From Linyphia triangularis (taxonomy: Eukaryota; Arthropoda; Arachnida; Araneae; Linyphiidae): a DNA stretch of 64,000 nucleotides. Positions within the stretch are counted from its first letter, which is position 1; each line of letters opens with the position of its first letter. A program made the translations under genes and the position numbers. Positions 22,701-34,700 of this stretch are shown piece by piece. The stretch spans positions 28,333,330 to 28,397,329 of the forward strand of contig OZ021733.1 in assembly GCA_963978545.1 (NCBI GenBank), written 5' to 3'. The notes beneath the pieces are model-generated. The model was not told the DNA's origin and ran no database searches. It saw only the letters and a program-made list of their open reading frames with translations.

Positions 22701-25700
22701 TATTTATGCAATTTTCATAAAAATTATGTTTATTTAACAGTAACTGTTATTGACTCAATTATGAAATATTTATAGCTTTTGATTTGTACGCGTTCAACGA
22801 CCTTTTATGCACAATAACGCCTACTCAGGCCCGGACCTACAGCTTAACGTGGAATCCGAACCACAACGAACATCCAATGTTTTTCAGAATTCGAATAGCC
22901 GACCAAACGGTATAGTGGTTAGCGTGGTAGCCTCTAGACCGCGAGGTTGCGGGTTCGAGTCCCGTGTTAGGCATGGAAGTTTGTAAATGTATGTTGGCTT
23001 GTCTAATGATGAATGTTTCGGCTCATTATAGCCCTCGTGTTGCTGACGGAGCCAGATAATCTGAATACAACCAACCAACCAGAATTCGAATAGCCGACTA
23101 AATGGTATAGTAGTTAGCGTGCTAGCTTCTAGACCGCGAGGTTGCGGGTTCGAGTCCCGTGTAAAGCATGGGTGTTTGTAAATGAATGTTGGCTTGTCAA
23201 ATGACGAATGTTTCGGTGCATTATAGCCCTCGTGTTGCTGACGGTGCCAGATAATCTGAAAACAACCAACCAGAATTCGAATCCGGAACTTCTGGTATGC
23301 GAGGCCAAAGCGGTAACCACGCAGTCATCAGATAATCATGAAATATTTCTAATGGATTCAACAACATTTTGTTTAGTTTGATGCAAACTCTATGTTTATT
23401 TTGAAGAGTTAGTTTTGAATGATAATTTATTAATAAAAAGTAACAAGAAAATGTTTTTAGTAAAAATCCTTATTCAAGTTGCCAATTTTTATGTTCGATC
23501 ACATAGAGCTTTTACTTCTTTTCTTTCCGTGAATATCTTTGAATGCGCCTAAAAGTTTATAGCATGCATTGCCATCGACAGCGAGTCTATCGGCCAAGTT
23601 TCAAATCTATCGGATGACGGCAAGTATTTAATTTGCCTTTCGAAGCAATGCTCTGTTCGTCGGTCGGCACAAACGAAATCAAAGTTGATCAAAATTATTT
23701 AAAAATGGCTTATAGTCCGAGAGGCAACTGCAATTTTTGGACCCCATCGAACATCTTTCTGAAATTTTTATAGAAATTGGAGAAAAGTGAGTAGATTACG
23801 AATCCACTGGTCTGCCGTGGCAAAAATGGCCGAAACTGATCAAAAATCGACTTGGAATGAGTTGAACTAAAATCCGATTGCCAAATATGTCATAACTTGC
23901 CAAAAAGAGAACAAACTTTTTCGTCTGGCAACCCACTGCATTTGGATTTTCAATGAGAAAAAGCGCAAACGATTTCTGATCTCTGGCTCGGAAAACTTGA
24001 ATCTTTTAAAAGTAAGCCAAATTGGCGACATCAGTTACGTTGTCAGTGACGTGATGTTTATTGCCAACTTGGCTCTCTTTTAATAGATGCAAGTACACCG
24101 TCGCCAGATATCTGAATCGTCTGCAACCTTCTTAATTGAAAATTAAAGAGTGAGGGTTACCAAATAAAAAAAAATGCTCATTATTTGGCAAGTTATGGCG
24201 CATTTGGCAATTGGATTTAGTTCAACTTATTAAAAGTCGATTTTTGACTAGTTTCGGTCATTTTTGCCACTGCAGACCAGTGGATTCGTACTCTACTCAC
24301 TTTTCTCCAATTCTAATGATTCTGTCATTCTAATGATAGACAGCATGCAAAAAAGTCAACTATCGAGCCCCACCGGACCGCGGCCGACCAAACGGTATAG
24401 TGGTTAGCGAGCTGGCTTCTAGACCGCGAGGTTGCGGGTTCGAGTCCCGTGTTAGGCATGGGTGTTTGTAAATGTATGTTGGCTTGTCAAGTGACGAATG
24501 TTTCGGCGCATTATAGCCCTTGTGTTGCTGACGGCACCAGGTAATCTGAAAAGAGAAACTCTGCAGACTTTTTTCAAAGTGAGTTGACACGACAGTGATA
24601 ATCACGTGGCGGTTGACTGACTTCCGGACGGGAGTTAATCGGTTTTTCTCGCGCTCGAAAATTAAAGACGGTTGGTTGTTTTCAGATTATCTGACGCCGA
24701 GGGCTATAATGCGCCGAAACATTCGTCATTCGACAAACCAACATACATTTACAAACACCCATGCCTAACACGGGACTCGAACCCGCAACCTCGCGGTCTA
24801 GAAGCTAGCACGCTAACCACTATACCGTTTGGTCGGCAAACTTAGAGACGGATCAGTTTTTCTCTGGAAGTCCTTCCGAAAGGTTTACCCCTGCACAAAG
24901 ATATTGATCTGGGTCAAAAGTTGGCCTAAAAAGGTTCAAATCAAAAGGGTGCATTGATAACAGAATGCAATAGCAGGAGTATCCAAGAAAAGTACAATAA
25001 CATAAAAGCTTCTAACCCTTTACACTCCAGTGGCGCCTCTCAGGCGCCACACGATTGGATGCCAAACCACGAGAGGACCATTAGGTGTGATGAAGAAATT
25101 CGATGCAAGGCCAATGACTGTGTTTAGTTTCTATGAAGCAAATCCATAAACACCAGCCGAACCTAAAATGTCTCGAGTTGCTGATTCCTCCGCGCGAAAA
25201 AGGCCTGGAGTGCAAAGGGTTAACAATATTCCGATGCAGTATAGCCATCGCCTAGCTCTTGTACAAAATCCCTGATAAAACAATATAGTAACATTAACAC
25301 TAGAAAGACGGGAGCTTAGTATATACCTATATTGCCTGAAAGCAGTCAAAATGACTGCATTGAGAAAAAATAACTAATGCGCAAAGAAATTTGTTTAACA
25401 GTAATTTTTAATATATTTTATATCACTTACAGTCATATAACAAGTTATTAATAAGTATTAACTATAAAAAAAATGTATTTCAGTTCGAAAAAAAATAATT
25501 TATACATTATCTGGACCTTTTAGCCGTATCGATTACAGTATGAGATCATACACTCAGTGATCCTCCTTCCCATCTGAATTACGTTACAGCGTGTTCAAAG
25601 GGAACAAAGCGCGTGGCCAGGCCTGGCATAAAGATTCGAATAACAATAACTTTAGTTATTGAACAACTGCAACTTATCAAGTATATGTCGAAATCGACAA

Positions 25701-28700
25701 TTTATCATGAACTTGTACGTTATCATGTTATTCCAATCCAGAGCCGAACTGGTCTTTTCCAAGCGGTCAAAATGACTGCTTTTCGGCAATATAGGTATAA
25801 CATACATATATACCGGAAGTGAAGGAGGGGGGGGGGAACAACAATGATTAATTAACCCATTTACATGTTGTAGAAAAAGTCACAAAATTATAAGAAGCTG
25901 TGTCATTATTTAAATAATTATTTTTTTAATTGAAATTCAAAAGCAGTCAAAATGACTTGCTTAGGCAATCTAGTGTTAACAAGTTTATTTAAATGAATAC
26001 AGCCTTCAGAATATTTACAAACTTGCGTTTCTTTTTCAGATAAGCCTTTTTCATATACAGAGCAATGGCCGCTTCTCATAGCATTAGCAGCCCTCATCAT
26101 TGGAGTAATAGGAATTCTAAGTATTTCTATGACGTACGGCTTGACTGGTGGAAAATATCCTGACGACGTGAGTTTTTACTTCATTTCATAATTAGTATTC
26201 TGAATATAAAATAGGAGCAAAACAGAACGATTACAGAATAACTAATTTGATTATAATCTATCTGAAAGTACGGGCATCTTTCTACTATGCAAAGGTATCG
26301 AAAACCGCTGGTGTTTTGAGACCTCCTTTTCAGTTAGTAGACACGGCCACGATCATGACAGATAGTTATGTATAGTCTAGACCAGCGTCAGCCACAACAC
26401 GGCCCGCGGGCCGGATTTGGCCCGCGACGGATATTTCTGCGGCCCGCCAACAGCACAGAAGATGGGGGGGGGGGGGGAAATCAAGTTTCAGTGTATGGAC
26501 TTTTTTTTCCCCACATAATTGTAATTTTTCCGAAATATTATAGTATGTGTTAAGTATGTCGAACAGAGTTCTCCACTACGTGTCGAAAGAAACAAAATAA
26601 AAATCTTTCAGCAAGATGGTTTTCATAAAGAATAAATACAGGAATAAATTAACTGAATCTCATTTGGACAATTTATTAAGATTAGCTGTAAAAAATACTG
26701 GGACAGACATCGACTCTATCTCAAAATAAACCGAACGATTTCGACCACTATTGTGTCCCAATTCGTATCGACTAAAATCAACTAGAACAGAGTTACCTGG
26801 AAGTGCAGTTCAAATAGTTTTATTAAAAGTTCGGTCAAGATATATAGTCACGTTCGAATAAAAGATTCACTTCTCTTTTAGAATTTAATTTACTAATAAT
26901 AAAAATTATTATTTTTTAATTATTAAAAAAAAATAATCAAATATCAATTGTAATTTGATCATAATTAAAAAATCTTTTTTTTTTTTCCCTTCAGATTTCA
27001 GAAATGCTATGTATTGTTAAATCGATGATGAAATACATATATTGGAGAATCCGACCCGCGAAAAGCTCCAACATAAGTCATATGGCTCGCCTCTAAAAGT
27101 TAGTGGCGAACGCTGGTCTAGACGTTAGCCACTACGCGGCTCGCGGGCCGGATTTGGCTCACGACTGATTTTTCTGCGGCCCGCCAGCACCACAGAAGAT
27201 AATTATTAAGACAATTTATTAAGATTGGCTGTAAAAAATACTGGGACAGACATCGACTCTATCTCAAAATAAACTGAACGATTTCGACCACTATTGTGTC
27301 CCAATTTGTATCGACTAAAATCAACTAGAACAGAGTTATCTGGAAGTGCAGTTCAAATAGTTTTATTAAAAGTTCGGTCGAGATATATAGTCACGTTCGA
27401 ATAAAAGATTAACTTCTCTTTTAGAATTTAATTTGCTAATAATAAAAATTATTATTTTTTAATTATTAAAAAAAAAATAATCAAATATCAATTGTAATTT
27501 GATCATGATTAAAAAATCTTTTTTTTTTTCCCTTCAGATTTCAGAAATGCTATGTATTGTTAAATCGATGATGAAATACATATATTGGAGAATCCGACCC
27601 GCGAAAAGCTCCAACATAAGTCATATGGCTCGCCTCTAAAAGTTAGTGGCGAACGCTGGTCTAGACGTTAGCCACTACGCGGCTCGCGGGCCGGATTTGG
27701 CTCACGACTGATTTTTCTGCGGCCCGCCAGCACCACAGAAGATAATTATTAAGACAATTTATTAAGATTGGCTGTAAAAAATACTGGGACAGACATCGAC
27801 TCTATCTCAAAATAAACTGAACGATTTCGACCACTATTGTGTCCCAATTTGTATCGACTAAAATCAACTAGAACAGAGTTATCTGGAAGTGCAGTTCAAA
27901 TAGTTTTATTAAAAGTTCGGTCGAGATATATAGTCACGTTCGAATAAAAGATTAACTTCTCTTTTAGAATTTAATTTGCTAATAATAAAAATTATTATTT
28001 TTTAATTATTAAAAAAAAAAAAATCAAATATCAATTGTAATTTGATCATGATTAAAAAATCTTTTTTTTTTCCCTTCAGATTTCAGAAATGCTATGTATT
28101 GTTAAATCGATGATGAAATACATATATTGGAGAATCCGACCCGCGAAAAGCTCCAACATAAGTCATATGGCTCGCCTCTAAAAGTTAGTGACGAACGCTG
28201 GTCTAGACGTTAGCCACTACGCGGCTCGCGGGCCGGATTTGGCTCACGACTGATTTTTCTGCGGCCCGCCAGCACCACAGAAGATAATTATTAAGACAAT
28301 TTATTAAGATTGGCTGTAAAAAATACTGGGACAGACATCGACTCTATCTCAAAATAAACTGAACGATTTCGACCACTATTGTGTCCCAATTTGTATCGAC
28401 TAAAATCAACTAGAACAGAGTTATCTGGAAGTGCAGTTCAAATAGTTTTATTAAAAGTTCGGTCGAGATATCTAGTCACGTTCGAATAAAAGATTCACTT
28501 CTCTTTTAGAATTTAATTTGCTAATAATAAAAATTATTATTTTTTAATTATTAAAAAAAAAATAATCAAATATCAATTGTAATTTGATCATGATTAAAAA
28601 ATCTTTTTTTTTTTCCCTTCAGATTTCAGAAATGCTATGTATTGTTAAATCGATGATGAAAATACATGTATTGGAGAATCCGGCCCGCGAAAAGCTCCAA

Positions 28701-31700
28701 CATAAGTCATATGGCTCGCCTCTAAAAGTTAGTGGCGAACGCTGGTCTAGACGTTAGCCACTACGCGGCTCGCGGGCCGGATTTGGCTCACTACTGATTT
28801 TTCTGCGGCTCGCCAGCACCACAGAAGATTAAAAAGATTAAAAAAAAATAAAATTTTGACTTTTGTTTTCTTACATAATTGTAATTTATCCGAAATAATA
28901 TGAGTTAACTATGTAGAACTGAGGTCTCCATATGGACGCCCCCAGGAGGGTGCAAGGAGGTGCACTTGCATCCCCCCTAGGCCGACCAAACGGTATAGTG
29001 GTTAGCGTGCTAGCTTCTAGACCGCGAGGTTGCGGGTTCGAGTCCCGTGTAAGGCATGGGTGTTTGTGAATTTATGTTGGTTTGTCAAATGACGAATGTT
29101 TCGGTGCACAATAGCTCTCATGGTGTTGACGGTGCCAGATAAAATAGTAAAAAGAAAAGGCCATTACACCAACCTAGACTTGGCTGTACTTTCGATCTCA
29201 ATACTTTTGACGGCCATATTGCCTGAAGAAATTGGCCCTTTTTTGCTGCGATGTTTTTGTTAGGGTTTTCTACTACTTTTTTAAGGTATTCATTTTAGAT
29301 TTATTATTAATTTGAAACACCGATAGTTAGTTTAAAAACGTTTTGTGTTCATCATTTAAAAACTTGCTAGAAAACTTCCTGGAGTTTAAAGGCACAATCT
29401 CGTGTTGGCATGGGTGTTTGTAAACGTATGTTGGCTTGTCTAATGACGAATGTTTCGGCGCATTATAGCCCTAGTGTTGCTAATGACGCCAGATAATCTG
29501 AATACAACCAACCTATTCAAAACGCAATTAGAAGGCAGTTCCTCTTTAAAAAAAAAAAATCTCAAGGAATGTAGACAGTTCACCCTTGAAAATAAGATAG
29601 AGAGATTTCGAAGGCTATAATGCGCCGAAACATTCGTCATTAGACAAGCCAACATACATTTACAAACACCCGTGCCTAACACGGGACTCAAACCCGCAAT
29701 CTCGCGGTCTAGAAGCTAGAACGCTAACCACTATACTGTTTGGTCGACATTTACAATAGAGTGTTGGTTGTATTCAGATTATCTGGTGCCGTCAGCAACA
29801 CGAGGGCTATAATGCGCCGAAGCATTCGTATTGTAAACGTATGTTGGCTTGTCTAATGACGAATGTTTCGGCGCATTATAGCCCTCGTGTTGCTGACGGC
29901 ACCAGATAATCTGAAAACAACCAACCAACCAACCATCCCCCCTAGCTCTTGAATATTAAAAAAAAAATATGTATGAGAGGAAAGGTGTAAATTCCAAGAT
30001 AAAAAGAAAAGAACATATGCCGTTTCGGTTTTTATGTTACAATTAGAATTTGTTTTTCTATTATTTTAGTCTTTTGTTTCTTTACTATGTCGTTTTTCAT
30101 AGCTACTGGCGCCTATTGTCTAGGATTATTGGAGGCTGAGTAGAAGTATTTCTTTCTTTTATTGTATAATTATTTCCTGTGTAGTTCTCAAAATTCTGGG
30201 AAAAATATTTTGCTTTTTAAGTCATCAGATATACTATCTTGAAATCTATTTTTGAATTCAATTAAACATATCCAATACTGCCTTTGTATTTCATTTTGAA
30301 TTTTTTTTTTTTTTTAATTATTACCAAAACTTGGAAGAAATATAATTTACTCTTCTATATTTTTGCATCTTCGTGTTCCTCTGTTCTAAACACTGTCTCT
30401 TGAATGCCGTGAGATCTAGTTGGATGATAAAAAATCGTTAAATATATATATATATATATTTTAATATTTTTACTACTTTTTTTTCTTTTTAGCAGGGTAG
30501 CGCTTTCAAAAATATATACCATAAATTTTTTAAAACTATTCTCAAAGAGTATAATTTAAAATGTATAACTATTAATTAAAATTTCTAAAAAATTAATGAT
30601 TTTGATAAAAATCCAGTCTCGCACCTCCCTGCAAATATTTCTATGGGCGCCCATGGTTCTCCACAACGTGCCCGAAGAAACTATATGGAGAAGCTCTCAG
30701 TTAGGTGGTTTTCATCAAGGATAAATACAGGAATAACTTAACTGAATCTCATTTCAATAACTTATTAAAATTGATTGTAACAAATATTCCGAAAGACATC
30801 GAATCTGTCATAAAATAAAGTGAGAAATTTCGACCGCCATCGTCTCACAATTGATGTCGACTAAAATGGAGTAATCTGGAAGTACAGTTTAGACAAGTCG
30901 CTTTGTCAAGCTGAAACAAAATATTCACTGCTTTTTCAGACTTTGAGTTACTAATAATGAAAATTATTATTTTTTTAATTATTTGAAAAAGAAAGAATCA
31001 AATATCAATTGTAATTTTACACAATAAAATAATTGATATTATTTTTCTTGTTTTCAGCAATGCAATATATTGATAAATCGACAATAATTAAGGATACATA
31101 TTTTGGTTTATCTGGCCCACGAAAAGCGCCAATACGGCCGGCCTCTAAAAGTTAGTGGCGAACGCTGGTTTAGACAGATGGTTTTGTATAGAGGGATAGA
31201 TCCTCTTGCCAGACCTTCCGGAAGACGTTCCACAATTTACACCAAACTTGACCAATAGGCGCTGTACAGCCCTTTTCACCATAAAATCTAAAATACATCT
31301 AATTGTTTATATGTCAATTCAAAGCTAAAAAATAATTATAATCTATTTAAGAATAGAGTACTTTATTTTCTTATCAAAACATTAAATAATTTTAACCCCT
31401 TGGGTACGGATTTATTTGGGAAAATTCTTGCGTTTTGAACGGTTGGTTCAAAACAATAAAGGAACTTTGAAGGAATACAGCCAAACAAATTATTTTTTTA
31501 AAGTATAGGTAAACCAACCGATGTTTGACTTAACCAATCATAGCTCTTGTGACATTAAAATCTATCCAATCAAACTAGTTTGAATGGCGAATTAGGTTCG
31601 TCATTATTAACAGGCAAAACAAGTGCATGACGAATCTCAGCCTTCAAATGTACCCAAAGGATTTTTGGTTTGATCTTAGACTCGTCATCCGCTCCTAGGG

Positions 31701-34700
31701 GAAAAAGTGAATGACGTGTCTCAGACGTCAAATGTACCCAAGGGGTTAATTGCTATAAAACTTTAGTTAGAGTGAACCAGCTTTTCTGCGTATGGTTTTG
31801 ATTTATTTCTTTTCTCCAAAGAAGGGATATCTACAAATTTACATAAATTTAACAGCAGTTGGGTTGGATATAATCTAAAAAAAAATTGGTTTCTAAATTT
31901 AATGAAATAAATTCTGTAATAAGTTCTTTCTTGTTTTGTTTGTAATTCTAGTATGGAGTTGTTATGGATGCAGGATCATCAAAAACAAACACCATTGTCT
32001 ACAAGTGGAAAAGTAACAAACACAAAGGAACAGGATGTGTCACACAAGAAACAGATTGTTTAGCAGAGGGTAAGAATGTGAAGTATAAGAGTATTTTACT
32101 GAGAGAGGATAAATAGTCTTCCCAAGCCAATATAATTTGGACCTATTACAGTATAATCGATGAATATAATGTGTAATTCTATTATATCAGAAAAAGTCGG
32201 GAGAAAAAATTATCTGAATCTAATAAAAAAAACAACTACTGGTACATTATTGTTGTTTTACCATTAGCACTTTTGTCTACTATATGTTAGTCGTTAGGTT
32301 TTTAAAAATTTAAATTGCAAGAAAATAATATATATGGTTTTAATTTTCGCATACTTCTGTGGCGGTTCGGTTACCCTGTCAACAGCTTGAACCCCGTCCT
32401 GGAACCCCGTAGTCAAATATAACTACACGGGATTTTTACAACTTAACCCTTTGCACTCCAGTGGCGCCTCTCAGGCGCCACACGATTGGATGCCAAACCA
32501 CGAGAGGACCATTAGGTGTGATGCGGAAATTCGATGCAAGGCCAATGACTGTGTTTAGTTTCTATGAAGCAAATCCATAAACACCAGCCGAACCTAAAAT
32601 ATCTCGAGTTGCTGATTCCTCCGCGCGAAAAAGGCCTGGAGTGCAAAGGGTTAAAAAAACAGTCGTGCTTAACTTTTATCTGTAAGCATGTCTTTACTGA
32701 CGATCTTCACCATTTTTATGTTCAGTATTTATTTCAGTTTGTTAAATTGTAATAAACGTATTTGTATTAACTAAATCCTCTCTGAAGTTATTTGGAGTTA
32801 GAAATAAATTAAGTGTATTCCAGAATAATATATATTATCCCTCGTACACCCAACTTCAATAAGAAAATCCAGTGACGCCCTCACCCCAATAAAGACTCTC
32901 AGTATAATAAACTCTATATAGTTGCATGTACCACTTAGAGCGTGCCAGGCGACAAACGCAACCTCTATCCACAGCTGTGGCCAAGTATAAGCTCTATGGA
33001 ATTGCATATATTGTTTTAAAGTGGCTCGTCTGAACACCTGACGCGGTGACACGCACACACCACTTTAGTGGCTCTGTACAATAAGAGCTAACCAGTACGT
33101 ACCTTGTGTTATTGAGGAGGGTCCTATATTTTCAATACTGGCGAGAAAAACTTTTTATAATTGTCCGAGAAGCTACTGATAAGAAACAACAACAACAAAG
33201 TTCATTAGCGAATTCTTTTGATCTTCATCTTAAATGGGCCATCTTAAATGTCTTACTTTCTCTAAAGACAAGAAAAATCGCACTCTTTGCCCAAAGTGCC
33301 ACTAACACCAGGCCTCAGCTGAACACATCCTGGACTGTTTGGATCTCCTTTAGGAAGAAATTTATTCTTCTCCTCTTCTTGTTGTAGACTTTTTATGGCA
33401 ACGGATTCGTTGACCTAGTCCGATTCCGTCAGACTGGGTTGGAGATAAGAAACAACAACAACAAAGTTCATTAGCGAATTCTTTTGATCTTCATCTTAAA
33501 TGGGCCATCTTAAATGTCTTACTTTCTTTAAAGACAAGAAAAATTGCACTCTTTGCCCAAAGTGCCACTAACACCAGGCCTCAGCTGAACACATCCTGGA
33601 CTGTTTGGATCTCCTTTAGGAAGAAATTTATTCTTCTCCTCTTCTTGTTGTAGACTTTTTATGTCAACGGATTCGTTGACCTAGTCCGATTCCGTCAGAC
33701 TGGGTTGGAGATAAGAAACAACAACAACAAAGTTCATTAGCGAATTCTTATGATCTTCATCTTAAATGGGCCATCTTAAATGTCTTACTTTCTTTAAAGA
33801 CAAGAAAAATTGCACTCTTTGCCCAAAGTGCCACTAACACCAGGCCTCAGCTGTGCACATCCTGGACTGTTTGGATCTCCTTTGGGAGGAAATTCATTCT
33901 TTTCCTGTTCTCGTTATAGACTTTTGTATGTCAACGGATTCGTTGACCTAGTCTGATTCCGTCAGACTGGGTTGAAGATTAGAAACAACAACAAAGTTCA
34001 TTAATGAATTATTTTAATCTTCGTACCAAAAAGATTATAAAGTTGTTTTCTTCTTTTTATTATTCACATACGTGGCACAAACAATTAAGAGTACACTTCG
34101 TTTTTTGCACAAATTATCACTTAATATGGTGAATAATGCACAAAAAATATAATTATAACAAAACTGTTTGTGAAGGTACTAAACTATGGACATATTACTT
34201 TGTATATATACAAAAATTATAATAATACATTACAAATCATATTATTTATACAGCTTTAAAACTTTGTTAGGTGAAATTTGCAGTCAAAAAATTGAGGATA
34301 CACCTATGAAAAATATGTTTAACTACCACTAAATATGTTCTATTTGATTGCTATTTTAATATAATTTTGCGTAATCTTATCTTAAAACTGTTTAACGATC
34401 ATTTTTATGTGAAAACTTTTGTTAGATGAACTTAAAACCAATCGTTTGAATGAAAAATGGCTCCTCGAAGAGAAACCAGTATTGATGTAAAGAAATTCGT
34501 ATTAAGATTATTTCAAAAAGGAAAATCTTATCGTGAAATAGCTAAAATTGTTGGTAGAAATCCCACATGTGTCCAGAAAATCATCGGAAAATATCAAACT
34601 GATGGATTGATTGAAAATAAAAGTGGAAGATGAAAATATAATAAGGAAAGGTATTCTGAGTGATGTCATAAAAAGAATTTTTTCAAAAGAAATCAAGATT

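Larger units (their letters stand above)
22776..23330 (-). mobile_element. SINE-B copy split by two SINE-A insertions
   Basis: The body GCGTTCAACGACCTTTTATGC to AACATCCAATG is at 22776-22880, and the head remnant (GGTATGCGAGGCCAAAGCG to AGTCATCAG) at 23278-23330. SINE-A copies occupy 22898-23079 and 23093-23270. Confidence 0.82.
26383..31167. mobile_element. hAT-like non-autonomous element, five head-to-tail units
   Basis: Outer ends CAGCGTCAGCC and GTGGCGAACGCTG are flanked by 8-bp duplications GTCTAGAC (26375-26382) and GTTTAGAC (31168-31175). GTCTAGAC recurs exactly at the unit joints 27116, 27659, 28201 and 28745. The three inner units are 542-544 bp and nearly identical; the outer two are longer. 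Each unit has a GGCCCGCGGGCCGGATTTGG-type left end like vertebrate and arthropod hAT elements. The fifth unit is interrupted at 28931-30654. All lies in intron 2. Confidence 0.85.

Noticed and set aside
33106..33387. 93-codon open frame
   Set aside because: It lies out of frame over the first LINE 3'-end unit; the meaningful frame (CPKCH..HILDC) is broken by stops.
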